From contig CALQLA020000020.1 in assembly GCA_943331295.2 (NCBI GenBank), positions 20,718 to 84,717 on the forward strand: 64,000 bases of DNA, given 5' to 3'. The notes beneath the pieces were generated by a model. That model did not search any database, was not told the DNA's origin, and was given only the letters and a program-made list of their open reading frames with translations. Positions 18,183 to 26,089 of this stretch are shown here, piece by piece. Both the position numbers and the translations under genes were made by a program. The stretch comes from Bordetella parapertussis. GTDB lineage: Bacteria > Pseudomonadota > Gammaproteobacteria > Burkholderiales > Casimicrobiaceae. Numbering within the stretch: position 1 is the first letter of the stretch; each line of letters begins with the position of its first letter.

Positions 18183-19388
18183 TCAGTTGTAGCGCTTGAG
18201 GATGTCGCTCTCGCGCGTGCTCGACCACTGGACGGGTTCCCACTGGCCGTCCTTGACCACCATCGGCACCAGCGTCAGGTTCCCGATGTGGTGCTTGGTC
18301 GAGAACGTCCGCGGCGTGGCGACGGGACCGACACGGTAGTTCTGGATCCCCTCCAGCGCCTTGATGAGGCTGTCGGTCGTCAGGTTGGCGCCGGCGCGCT
18401 TCATGCCCTCGGCCAGCACGTACATGTCGCCGTACGCGAGCAGGTCGAAGTTGTTCGGACGGCCGGAGGGCGCGCTCGGGTACTCCTTCTTCCAGGCGGC
18501 TTCCCACTTGACCATGTCCGCCGCCTTCGAGCCCGGCAGGTAGGGGATGAGCGAGAAGCCCATCACGCCTTCGGCGGAGGTCTTGGCCGCGGCGACGAGC
18601 GCCGGGTCGACCATGTTGCTGCCGATGAAGAACGGCTGCTTCAGGCCGAGTTCCTTCGCCTGCCGCATCGCGATCGCCGCCTCGGCCGGGTTGCCGAAGA
18701 AGGCGATCACGTCGGGGTTGGACTTCTGCACCTCGACCAGCTGCGGGGTGAAGTCCTTGTCGCCGATGTTGAACTCGACGCGGGCCACCGGCGCCATCTG
18801 GAACCAGGTCTTCAGCTTGTCGGCCGTGGCGTCGCCTTCGTTGCGCGGGTATTCCTCGCGCCCGCTCATGATCGCGATCCGCTTCGCCTTGTAGTAGGTG
18901 ACGAGGAACTCGGCGTAGAGCTCGCCGTAGCGCGCCGACTCGGTGGTGCCGCCGCGGAACAGGTTCTTCGCGTGCGGCCAGGTCACCGGCGGCGCCGAGG
19001 CGATCGACACGTAGTACGGGAGGCCCTTCTCCTTCATGTAGTCGACGGCACCGACCGTGGCGTTGCTGCCCCCGACCGACATCACGACGAAGACCTTGTC
19101 CTGCTCGACGAGCTTCTTGACCGCGGCCAGCGCCTTCGTCGGCGAGTGGCCGTCATCCTCGAACACGGCGGCGATCTTGCGCCCGTTGATCCCGCCCGCG
19201 GCGTTGATTTCCTTGATCGCGAGCAGCATCCCGTCGCGACCGGCGAGGCCGATGTAGGCGGCCGGCCCGGTGATCGGCCCGTGCGCGCCAACGGTGATCG
19301 TGTCCGCGGTCACGCCCTGTTGCTGGGCGGCGATTGGCAGCGCGAGGGCGAGCAGCACCCCGCCTGCGGCAAGCAGCAGCTTCTTCAT
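18183..19388 (-). CDS. LivK-type periplasmic substrate-binding protein
   Basis: A 401-residue HAAT-family (type I) binding protein. The Sec signal peptide is MKKLLLAAGGVLLALALPIA with cleavage near AAQQQ. The mature start ITVGAHGPITGPAAYIGLAG is the usual Peripla_BP_6 opening. The ligand could be an amino acid, aromatic acid or other carboxylate; the operon partners favour a carboxylic acid needing CoA activation. It is the first gene of the operon, with a good SD (AGGAGGAGTTCG just upstream). A perfect palindrome, proposed as the TetR operator, lies about 40 bases upstream. Confidence 0.9.
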   Translation of the reverse strand: MKKLLLAAGGVLLALALPIAAQQQGVTADTITVGAHGPITGPAAYIGLAGRDGMLLAIKEINAAGGINGRKIAAVFEDDGHSPTKALAAVKKLVEQDKVFVVMSVGGSNATVGAVDYMKEKGLPYYVSIASAPPVTWPHAKNLFRGGTTESARYGELYAEFLVTYYKAKRIAIMSGREEYPRNEGDATADKLKTWFQMAPVARVEFNIGDKDFTPQLVEVQKSNPDVIAFFGNPAEAAIAMRQAKELGLKQPFFIGSNMVDPALVAAAKTSAEGVMGFSLIPYLPGSKAADMVKWEAAWKKEYPSAPSGRPNNFDLLAYGDMYVLAEGMKRAGANLTTDSLIKALEGIQNYRVGPVATPRTFSTKHHIGNLTLVPMVVKDGQWEPVQWSSTRESDILKRYN

Positions 19389-19424
19389 CGAACTCCTCCT
19401 GTGGCCTATGCGGCTTCAAAAAAC

Positions 19425-19440
19425 TGACTGAGCGCTCAGA
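19425..19440. promoter_or_regulatory. Putative TetR operator, livK-proximal
   Basis: TGACTGAGCGCTCAGA contains the perfect 12-base palindrome CTGAGCGCTCAG (19428-19439). It sits 37 bases upstream of the livK ATG, in a promoter position. A second copy sharing 12 of 16 positions is at 19550-19565. Paired sites between a divergent TetR gene and its target operon are the standard arrangement. Confidence 0.55.
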
Positions 19441-19549
19441 ATATGGCCCGGTGCCGCGGCGTGTCAATATTGCGGCGCAGCATGGGTCAGCAGTGGACGC
19501 GGCATGGCGCGGGGCTTGCCGACGGCATCGCTGCGCGGTTAATCTAACC

Positions 19550-19565
19550 TGACCAGCCGCTCAGA
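19550..19565. promoter_or_regulatory. Putative TetR operator, second site
   Basis: TGACCAGCCGCTCAGA matches the livK-proximal site at both ends (TGAC and CGCTCAGA) but has lost the perfect dyad centre. It lies about 90 bases before the TetR start, so it may mediate autoregulation. Support is the similarity only. Confidence 0.42.
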
Positions 19566-19601
19566 ATCCTCCGCGTTCCCCCTGCCTCCTCCGTGTTTCC
19601 C

Positions 19602-19646
19602 CTGCCGTAGCCCGGGTTGAGCGCGGCGAAACCCGGGTTACGGCAG
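19602..19646. repeat. CCCGGG-containing hairpin repeat, single copy
   Basis: Arms of 17 bases (19602-19618, starting CTGCCGTAGCCCGGGTT, and 19630-19646) pair with only one G-T mismatch around an 11-base loop. The core is the same element as at 11240-11328. Its position just before the TetR start could shape that transcript's 5' end. Confidence 0.8.
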
Positions 19647-19656
19647 GACCGGCCGC

Positions 19657-20388
19657 GTGAACACGGGCCACGCCATTCACCGGAAACAGGCATCGAAAGT
19701 GTCGTCACCGCCGCCCATCCCGAGTCTCCGCCCGGTGCAACCCCGGCGCATCAAGACCGCCACCAAGAACCCGGAGCGCGTGCGCGAGCGGCGCGAGCGG
19801 CTCATCAACGCCGCGATCGAGGTTTTCATGGAGCGGGGGTTCCACAACGCGACCGTCCGCGACATCGGGCGCGTCGCGAACATGACGCAGGGGACGATCT
19901 ACAATTACGTCAGCTCGAAGGACGACATCCTGTACATGGTCTGCGACCGGATCGTCGCCGAGTACAACGACCAGGCGCGAAAGGCGCTGGAGGTCTCGCA
20001 CGACCCCGTGGAACGGGTGCGGGGCGCGGTGCGGGCGATCTCGCAGGTGATGTACCGGCACCGCCGCGAGATCCTGCTGATCTACCAGGACAGCCACCTC
20101 CTCGAGCCGCGCTCGCGCAAGGTGATCCTCGCCCGGGTGGAGGAATTCATCGGCATGTTCGAGCAGATCATCACCGATGCCGCCGGCGAACTGGAGGTGC
20201 CGCTGCCGCATCCCCACCTGTCGGCGAACATGCTGACGTTCCTGCCCGTGATGATCGCGCTGCGCGGCTGGTCGCTGAAGAACGACGCGACGCCGGAGGC
20301 CGTGGTCGGGGAAATCAGCGACTTCGTCGTGCGCGGCCTCGGCTTCGGGGTTCCGCGACCCGCAAGACCCCATGGCGGACAGGGTTGA
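19657..20388 (+). CDS. TetR/AcrR-family transcriptional regulator
   Basis: A 243-residue regulator. The N-terminal TetR helix-turn-helix is RLINAAIEVFMERGFHNATV, then RDIGRVANMTQGTIYNYVSS (about 48-90), followed by a variable helical ligand domain of the TetR_C type. The frame opens with a GTG at 19657. The first 35 residues are not conserved, and a later start close to the HTH is possible. It diverges from livK, and two similar palindromic sites lie in the gap, so it probably represses the liv-amidohydrolase-SDR-ligase operon and responds to the substrate or its CoA ester. Confidence 0.87.
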   Translation: MNTGHAIHRKQASKVSSPPPIPSLRPVQPRRIKTATKNPERVRERRERLINAAIEVFMERGFHNATVRDIGRVANMTQGTIYNYVSSKDDILYMVCDRIVAEYNDQARKALEVSHDPVERVRGAVRAISQVMYRHRREILLIYQDSHLLEPRSRKVILARVEEFIGMFEQIITDAAGELEVPLPHPHLSANMLTFLPVMIALRGWSLKNDATPEAVVGEISDFVVRGLGFGVPRPARPHGGQG

Positions 20389-20431
20389 ACCCGTGCCGAC
20401 GCCCCCCGTTTCCGCGTAGACTCATCCCCGG

Positions 20432-20445
20432 TTGATCTGGCTCAA
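20432..20445. promoter_or_regulatory. FNR/ANR-type box upstream of hemN
   Basis: TTGATCTGGCTCAA matches the FNR/ANR consensus TTGATnnnnATCAA at nine of ten fixed positions. It is 36 bases before the hemN ATG. hemN is a classic ANR/FNR target in proteobacteria, so induction under low oxygen is likely. Confidence 0.72.
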
Positions 20446-20481
20446 TTCACCACCCGGAATCCGCTGGCACGATACTGGCCC

Positions 20482-21891
20482 ATGGACCCGACCTCACTGC
20501 ATGCCCCCGCCGCGGGGCTTTCCTTCGATTCCGAGCTGATCAGGAAGTACGACGGCTTCGGCCCCCGCTACACGTCGTACCCGACGGCCGACCGCTTTCA
20601 CGCGAAGTTCGGCCCGGACAACCTCGCCAACGCGCTGCTCGCGCGGCAGGGCGCGGGCGCCGCGCAGCCGTTGTCGCTGTACGTGCACCTGCCGTTCTGC
20701 GACACGATCTGCTACTACTGCGCGTGCAACAAGGTCATCACCAAGGACCACGGCCGCTCCGCCAAGTACATCCGCTACCTGGGCCGCGAGATGGCCATCG
20801 TCGCGGGGCTGGTCGACGCCGGCGCGCCGGTGACGCAGCTGCACTGGGGCGGGGGCACGCCGACGTTCCTCTCGGCCGAGGAAATGACCGACCTCATGGG
20901 GATGCTGCGTGGCACGTTCGCGTTCTCCGCCGACGCCGAGTGCTCGATCGAGATCGACCCGCGCAAGGTGTCCGCCGAGACGGTGGCGCTGCTCGCCCGG
21001 CTGGGCTTCAACCGGATGAGCCTCGGGGTCCAGGACTTCGACCACGACGTGCAGGTCGCGGTGAACCGGATCCAGAGCGAGGCCGAGACGCGGCTCGTGC
21101 TGGACGCGGCGCGGGCCAACGGCGTCACGTCGATCAACGTCGACCTGATCTACGGTCTGCCGCGGCAGACGATCCCCGGCTTCGCCGTCACGCTCGACCG
21201 CGTGATCGCCATGCTGCCCAGCCGGATCGCGCTCTACAACTACGCGCACGTCCCGCACATGTCGAAGCCGCAGCGGCGGATCAGCGAAGCCGAGTTGCCC
21301 ACGCCGGAGGACAAGCTCGCGATCCTGCGCCTCGCGATTCAGAAGCTGACCGACGCCGGCTACGTCTACATCGGGATGGACCACTTCGCCCGGCCCGACG
21401 ACGAGCTCGCGGTGGCGCAGCGCGAGGGCAAGCTGCACCGCAATTTCCAGGGCTATTCGACGCAGGCCGACTGCGACCTGCTGTCCTTCGGCATCTCCGC
21501 CATCGGCAAGGTCGGGCGCACCTACAGCCAGAACGTGCGCACGCTGGACGACTACTACGCGCGGCTCGACGCCGGCACGCTGCCCTGCTTCCGCGGCTAC
21601 GACCTCACCGCCGACGACGACCTGCGGCGCGACGTGATCCAGGCGCTGATGTGCCAGTTCCGCGTGCGCTACGCCGACATCGAGGCCGCGCACGGCATCG
21701 CGTTCGCGCCGACGTTCGCGACCGAGCTCGCGCTGCTGCAACCGCTCGCCGCCGACGGGCTGGTCGAGATCACGCCGGAAGGCATCGATGTGACCCTGCG
21801 CGGCCGCCTGCTCGTGCGCAACGTCGCGATGGTGTTCGACCGCTTCCTGCGCGAGCAGACCGAGCGCGCGAGCTACTCGCGCGTGATCTAG
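20482..21891 (+). CDS. hemN: Oxygen-independent coproporphyrinogen III dehydrogenase HemN
   Basis: A radical SAM enzyme converting coproporphyrinogen III to protoporphyrinogen IX without oxygen, in the cytoplasm. It has 469 residues, standard length. The early motif GPRYTSYPTADRFH (about 29-42) and the cluster motif PFCDTICYYCACN (CxxxCxxC plus the fourth HemN cysteine) identify it, followed by LHWGGGTPTFLS. The C-terminal HemN domain is intact. The FNR-type box upstream fits anaerobic expression. It opens the plus-strand run leading into the hemerythrin gene and the RiPP-like cluster. Confidence 0.96.
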   Translation: MDPTSLHAPAAGLSFDSELIRKYDGFGPRYTSYPTADRFHAKFGPDNLANALLARQGAGAAQPLSLYVHLPFCDTICYYCACNKVITKDHGRSAKYIRYLGREMAIVAGLVDAGAPVTQLHWGGGTPTFLSAEEMTDLMGMLRGTFAFSADAECSIEIDPRKVSAETVALLARLGFNRMSLGVQDFDHDVQVAVNRIQSEAETRLVLDAARANGVTSINVDLIYGLPRQTIPGFAVTLDRVIAMLPSRIALYNYAHVPHMSKPQRRISEAELPTPEDKLAILRLAIQKLTDAGYVYIGMDHFARPDDELAVAQREGKLHRNFQGYSTQADCDLLSFGISAIGKVGRTYSQNVRTLDDYYARLDAGTLPCFRGYDLTADDDLRRDVIQALMCQFRVRYADIEAAHGIAFAPTFATELALLQPLAADGLVEITPEGIDVTLRGRLLVRNVAMVFDRFLREQTERASYSRVI

Positions 21892-21939
21892 CGCCCCGCC
21901 GGCAGGACACCCGGCGCCGGGCAACCGAAGGAGAGGCTC

Positions 21940-22518
21940 TTGGAGGCAATCCGGATCATCCAGGACGAGCATCGCTCGCTCGCCGCCGTGCTGCACGGCA
22001 TGCTGTTCCTGGTGCACGAGGTGAAGGACCAGGGCGCGAAGCCCGATTTCGCGGTGCTGGGCGCGATGGTGCACTACATCGACACGGTGCCCGAGCGCTT
22101 CCATCACCCGAAGGAAGACCGCTACCTGTTCGCGCGGCTGCGGGCGCGCTGCGCCGAGGCCGCCCCGGTGCTCGATGCGCTGCACGCGGAGCACGCGGTC
22201 TGCACCGACAAGGTCCGCGCGCTCGAGCAGGCGCTGTCGCGCTACGAGCACGGCGGCGCCGAGTTCTATCCGGCCTTCGCCCAGGCCGTCGAGGACTTCG
22301 CCGCGTTCCACTGGAATCACATGGGGCGCGAGGAAACGGAGGTCCTGCCGCTGGCGCGTGCCCACCTGTCGGCCGACGACTGGGCCGAAATCGACGCCGC
22401 GTTCAAGGGTCACACCGACCCGCTGTTCGGCGCCGACGCCGCCGCGCAGCAGGACAAGCTGTTCACGCGCATCGTGAACCTCGCGCCGCCGCCGATCGGG
22501 CTCGGCCCCGCGACCTGA
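21940..22518 (+). CDS. Hemerythrin (HHE) domain protein
   Basis: A 192-residue diiron-binding four-helix-bundle protein. It starts with TTG at 21940, chosen for the strong SD AAGGAGAGG just upstream and because homology begins at MEAIRIIQDEHRSL. Likely iron ligands are His11, His55/His56 (HHPKED), and His124/His127 with Glu131 (HWNHMGREETEV). HHE proteins bind or sense O2 or NO, or protect Fe-S enzymes. It follows hemN by 48 bases and is probably co-transcribed, which fits a low-oxygen or nitrosative role. It also lies upstream of three radical SAM genes. Confidence 0.85.
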   Translation: MEAIRIIQDEHRSLAAVLHGMLFLVHEVKDQGAKPDFAVLGAMVHYIDTVPERFHHPKEDRYLFARLRARCAEAAPVLDALHAEHAVCTDKVRALEQALSRYEHGGAEFYPAFAQAVEDFAAFHWNHMGREETEVLPLARAHLSADDWAEIDAAFKGHTDPLFGADAAAQQDKLFTRIVNLAPPPIGLGPAT

Positions 22519-22759
22519 GCGCGCACGCCAGGGGGCCGGCGCGGCCGGCCGGATCGGCCCTCCGCTGCCGGAAAGCCGGCAGGATCGGCAAAATTCCGCA
22601 GCCGGTTCTGGATCAATGCCCGATCTCCCCGCATAATCCACCGTTCCGCCGGCACGAACGTGCCGTCCTGCCGCCCGCCCGCGGCGCGCCCTCAGGGGCG
22701 GCAGCGGGCAGCGGGCCCCTTGTCCAAATCCACCAAACCAGCCTTTTGGCGCAATCGAC

Positions 22760-23011
22760 ATGAAACTCTCAAAGTACGTCAAGTTCCGCGAAGAAAAATT
22801 CGGCGGCGTCCTCTTCGAGACCCGATCGGAGAAGGTCTTTACGCTCAACGCCGTCGCGACCGCGGTCGTGCGCGAGATGAAGGCGGGGGGCGACGAGAAG
22901 GCCATCGTCGCTCGGCTCAGGGAAACGTACGACGACAGCGGCGGCGCCATCGAGCGCGAAGCGCTGGCCTTCATCGCCGACCTGCGGCAGAAAGGCCTGG
23001 TCGAGGATTGA
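22760..23011 (+). CDS. PqqD-like peptide chaperone (RiPP recognition element)
   Basis: An 83-residue protein of the PqqD/MftB type. It reads MKLSKYVKFREEKFGGVLFE then TRSEKVFTLNAVATAVVREM and ends in an FIADLRQKGLVED helix. This is the winged-helix RRE fold that grips the leader of a RiPP precursor and presents it to a radical SAM enzyme. It lies four bases before the first radical SAM gene. No PQQ genes (pqqB, C, E) and no recognisable PqqA are present. The start has no strong SD. The role as leader-peptide binder is inferred from the family and the neighbourhood. Confidence 0.85.
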   Translation: MKLSKYVKFREEKFGGVLFETRSEKVFTLNAVATAVVREMKAGGDEKAIVARLRETYDDSGGAIEREALAFIADLRQKGLVED

Positions 23012-23015
23012 CGAC

Positions 23016-24020
23016 GTGACCGGAACGACCGCCAACCCCATGCCGCCGCCGCCCGCGGCCTCGTCAGCGCTGTCGGCCCCGGCCGAATCGAGCGACCTCG
23101 GCGCGCCGCTCTACGTCGCCTGGCAGATCACCAACGAGTGCAACCTCGCCTGCCTGCACTGCATCGAGGAGAGCGGCCCCGGCAAGGCGTTTCCCGACGA
23201 GCTCGACCGCGACCAGGTCTTCGACGTCCTCGGCCAGTTCATGGACCAGGAGATCCCGTACCTGTCCTTCTCCGGCGGCGAGCCGATGGTCCACCCGCTG
23301 TTCTTCGAGATGGTCGAGTACGTCTGCTCGCGCGGCGCGCAGCTCAAGGTGGAGACCAACGGCCACTACCTGACGCCCGGGAACTGCGAGCGGATGAAGG
23401 CGCTGGGGGTCAAGGCGGTCCAGGTCAGCATGGACGGGGCGACGGCGGCGACGTTCAACCGGATGCGCATCCGCGGCAACTTCGACACCGCCGTCGACGG
23501 CGTGCGCAACCTGCACGCGGCCGGCGTGCCGATCGAGATCAACTACTCGCCGACGTTCTTCAACGTGCACGAGATCGGCACCGCGATCGACCTCGCCCAC
23601 GAGCTCGGCGCCTACAGCTTCTACACCGGCCGCACGATGTTCACCGGCAACGCGGTGAAGGCCTGGCACAAGCTCGCGCTGTCCGAGGAGCAGTACCACG
23701 CGTTCTTCGACACGCTGCACCGCAAGACCGGCGAGTACGAGGGCCGGATGCGCGTGCACTACCACGAGATGGGCCTCCTCGAGGAGCTGCGCTACCGGCT
23801 GGTCCACCCGGCCGCGCTGCTGATCGTGCTGCCCAACGGCCTCGTCAAGCTGATCAACGCGCTGCCGTTCATCTGCGGCGACCTCCGCCGCCAGTCCATC
23901 GCCGAGATCTGGGCGAACTTCCAGCGCGCCTGGCAGGACCCGCGCGTCGCGCAGTTCATCGACGACCTCGCGGCCGATCCCGGCAAGACGGCGACGCTCC
24001 ACAAGTGGGTCTACGTATGA
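23016..24020 (+). CDS. Radical SAM protein 1 of the RiPP-like cluster
   Basis: A 334-residue radical SAM enzyme with CNLACLHC (Cys42, 46, 49) binding the SAM-cleaving [4Fe-4S] cluster, then SGGEP near 86-90 as the SAM-contact motif. It starts with a GTG and has a Pro/Ala/Ser-rich N-terminal tail absent from its two paralogues. The C-terminal part (VLPNGLVKLINALPFICGDL) looks like a vestigial SPASM region, with one cysteine rather than the several needed for auxiliary clusters. Family members coupled to PqqD-like proteins make C-C, C-O or C-S bonds in peptides. Its stop overlaps the UbiA start (ATGA). Confidence 0.87.
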   Translation: MTGTTANPMPPPPAASSALSAPAESSDLGAPLYVAWQITNECNLACLHCIEESGPGKAFPDELDRDQVFDVLGQFMDQEIPYLSFSGGEPMVHPLFFEMVEYVCSRGAQLKVETNGHYLTPGNCERMKALGVKAVQVSMDGATAATFNRMRIRGNFDTAVDGVRNLHAAGVPIEINYSPTFFNVHEIGTAIDLAHELGAYSFYTGRTMFTGNAVKAWHKLALSEEQYHAFFDTLHRKTGEYEGRMRVHYHEMGLLEELRYRLVHPAALLIVLPNGLVKLINALPFICGDLRRQSIAEIWANFQRAWQDPRVAQFIDDLAADPGKTATLHKWVYV

Positions 24021-24949
24021 CGGTGGGGGCGACCCCGACGCTCGCGGGCACGTCGCCGCTGGCGCGGGTGCTGTGGATCTTCAGCATGGTCCGCTACCGG
24101 TTCTTCCTGTACGCGGGCCTCCTGCCCTACGGCCTGGGCGCGGCCTGGGCCTACGGGTCGACCGGCACGCTCGACGGCCCGATCTTCTGGAGCGGCCTCT
24201 CCGGCGTGGTCTGCGCCGTGATCGGCGTCGAGACCTTCAACGAGTACTTCGACTCGCGGATGGGCACCGACCGGGTGTTCAACCCGGCGGACCTGCCGCC
24301 GATGTCGTCGCTCGTCATGTGGATCGGCATCGCGGCGTTCGCCGCGGCGTTCGCGGTCGGCGTCTACCTCGCCTACCGGGGCGGGTGGCCGATCCTGCTG
24401 TTCGCGGTGCTGGGCGGCATGGCGGCGATCTTCTACGTGGCGCCGCCGATCCGCTGGGCGTATCGCGGTCTGGGCGAACTCGTGATAGCGCTGTCGTACG
24501 GCCCGTGGATGGTGCTGGGCAGCGTCTACCTCTACACCGGGAAGCTGCCGTGGGGCGCGTTCTGGGCGTCGCTGGTGCCCGGATTCCTGATCATGGCGCT
24601 CGCGGTCGTCAACGCGATCCCCGACTTCCACCAGGACCGCCTGGTCGGCAAGCGCAACCTGTGCGTCCGCGTGGGCCGCCGCAACGCCGTGTGGCTCTAC
24701 CTCGGCCTCGCCTCGGCCGGGCTGCTGGTCGTGCCGCTGGGCGTGGCGGCGCGCGTGTTCCCGCCCGCCTGCCTCGCCGCGCTCCTCGCCGTGCCGCTGC
24801 TCGCGGCGAGCGCGCGCGCCGCCGTTGCCACCTACGAGATCCCGCGCCTCTTCGTGCCGGCGATCCGCAACATCGTCACGTGCTACGCCGTGGCGGTGAC
24901 GCTGTTCACCATCGGGCTGCTCGCTGCCGCCTGGTGGCCGGTCGGATGA
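24017..24949 (+). CDS. UbiA-family prenyltransferase embedded in the RiPP-like cluster
   Basis: A 310-residue polytopic membrane prenyltransferase with about eight to nine helices. The first Asp-rich motif is NEYFDSRMGTD (75-85) and the second is NAIPDFHQDR with Asp203/Asp207 followed by VGKRNLCVRVG. These bind the Mg-prenyl diphosphate, and the pattern is closest to MenA-type members. Both ends overlap radical SAM genes by four bases (ATGA at 24017 and at 24946), so it is translationally coupled to them. No menaquinone or ubiquinone genes are nearby. I infer that it prenylates the cluster's product or a quinone that the product works with; this is unproven. Confidence 0.86.
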   Translation: MTVGATPTLAGTSPLARVLWIFSMVRYRFFLYAGLLPYGLGAAWAYGSTGTLDGPIFWSGLSGVVCAVIGVETFNEYFDSRMGTDRVFNPADLPPMSSLVMWIGIAAFAAAFAVGVYLAYRGGWPILLFAVLGGMAAIFYVAPPIRWAYRGLGELVIALSYGPWMVLGSVYLYTGKLPWGAFWASLVPGFLIMALAVVNAIPDFHQDRLVGKRNLCVRVGRRNAVWLYLGLASAGLLVVPLGVAARVFPPACLAALLAVPLLAASARAAVATYEIPRLFVPAIRNIVTCYAVAVTLFTIGLLAAAWWPVG

Positions 24950-25899
24950 CGCACTGGATCGACGGCCTCGCCGGGCCGCTCCTGGTGTCGTGGCAGCTGA
25001 CGCGCGACTGCGACCTCGCCTGCCTGCATTGCTGCACCGAATCGGCGCCGGGCAAGAAGATGCCCGGCGAGCTCGACGCCGCCGAAGCGCTGGCGCTCGC
25101 GGCGGACATCGTGGCCGCGAACGTCCCCTACGTCATGCTGTGCGGCGGCGAGCCGCTGGTCGTCCCGCACTTCTTCGAGGTCGCCGGGGCGCTCGGCAAC
25201 GGCGGCGTCAAGCTCAAAGTCGAGAGCAACGGCCAGTTGTTCGACGACGCGGTCGCCGCGCGGCTCGCCCGGCTGCCGATCCGGTCGATCCAGATCAGCA
25301 TCGACGGCGACACGCAGGAAACCTACGAGCGCCAGCGCCCGGGCGCGTCGCTCGCCCGGGCGCATGCGGCATGCCGCGCCGTGCGCGCGGCCGGGCTGCC
25401 GCTCGAGATCACGTTCGCCCCGACCCGTCTCAACCTGCACGAGGCCGCGGCGGTCATCGCGCGCGCCCGGTCCTTCGGCGCGTTCCGCTTCAATACCGGC
25501 CGCCTGATGCGCATCGGCACCGCGGCGAAGCTCTGGGGCCGACTCGAGCCCTCGGCGGCGGACTACGAGGCGTTCCTCTCCCTCCTCGCGCGGGAAGAGG
25601 GACGCATTGGCCGCGAAATGGAACTCTGCTATATTCCCTTCGCGATGAAAGATGCCCTGCAGGGCATGCTCGAGGAGCCCCCTGCGACGATGCTCGTGTT
25701 ACCCAACGGCTGGGTGAAAGTTGCGGCGGCCCTGCCGGATGTTTGCGCTGATCTGCGCCGCAAGACGTTTGCCGAGGCGTGGGAAGCGTACTGCGGTGCC
25801 TGGCGGAACGATGCGATGGCACCCGCGATACGCCGGGCGATCAGCGATGAATCGCGGCACGCGGAAGCGAACAAGTGGCAGTTGAAAATTGGCGGTTGA
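24946..25899 (+). CDS. Radical SAM protein 2 of the RiPP-like cluster
   Basis: A 317-residue radical SAM enzyme paralogous to protein 1 from end to end. It has CDLACLHCC (Cys22, 26, 29), CGGEP for the SAM motif, and ATMLVLPNGWVKVAAALPDV before the single C-terminal cysteine (VCADLRRK). It ends with an ANKWQLK tail that matches HKWVYV of protein 1. There is no long N-terminal tail. It begins inside the stop of the UbiA gene and ends 36 bases before the precursor-peptide gene. Which bond it makes cannot be told from sequence. Confidence 0.87.
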   Translation: MTHWIDGLAGPLLVSWQLTRDCDLACLHCCTESAPGKKMPGELDAAEALALAADIVAANVPYVMLCGGEPLVVPHFFEVAGALGNGGVKLKVESNGQLFDDAVAARLARLPIRSIQISIDGDTQETYERQRPGASLARAHAACRAVRAAGLPLEITFAPTRLNLHEAAAVIARARSFGAFRFNTGRLMRIGTAAKLWGRLEPSAADYEAFLSLLAREEGRIGREMELCYIPFAMKDALQGMLEEPPATMLVLPNGWVKVAAALPDVCADLRRKTFAEAWEAYCGAWRNDAMAPAIRRAISDESRHAEANKWQLKIGG

Positions 25900-25935
25900 T
25901 TTCGGTGGCCCCAGTCTGACCTTACAGGAGAGCAT

Positions 25936-26088
25936 ATGAGCGGACATGCAGCGACGGAAAGCGAACGGAAGGCCGACCACAAAGTGGCCACCTCGACGAA
26001 GCCCAACGAGAAGCTGACCTGGGAAACGCCCAAGCTCGAGGACGTCTCGGAACAGGTGATGGCGCAGCCGTACATCCGGTTCACCTGA
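25936..26088 (+). CDS. Candidate RiPP precursor peptide, 50 residues
   Basis: A short ORF with a clear SD (CAGGAG, 25925-25930) starting MSGHAATESER. The N-terminal half is charged and low in complexity (Lys/Glu/Thr-rich), like a leader. The C-terminal half has LTWETPKLEDV then SEQVMAQPYIRFT to the end. W29-x-x-P32-x-L34 followed by Glu39 and Tyr46 recalls the PqqA plan (W-x-x-P, then Glu and Tyr that are cross-linked), and also the aromatic-x-x-P-x-L leader motif read by RRE proteins. It lies between radical SAM genes 2 and 3 on the same strand. No cysteine is present, so thioether products are excluded. I did not match it to a named precursor family. Confidence 0.75.
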   Translation: MSGHAATESERKADHKVATSTKPNEKLTWETPKLEDVSEQVMAQPYIRFT

Positions 26089-26089
26089 A

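Noticed and set aside
22603..22616. Possible FNR box upstream of the PqqD-like gene (CGGTTCTGGATCAA)
   Set aside because: Only the right half ATCAA and the CTGG spacer match the other boxes; the left half fits two of five positions. At best a half-site.
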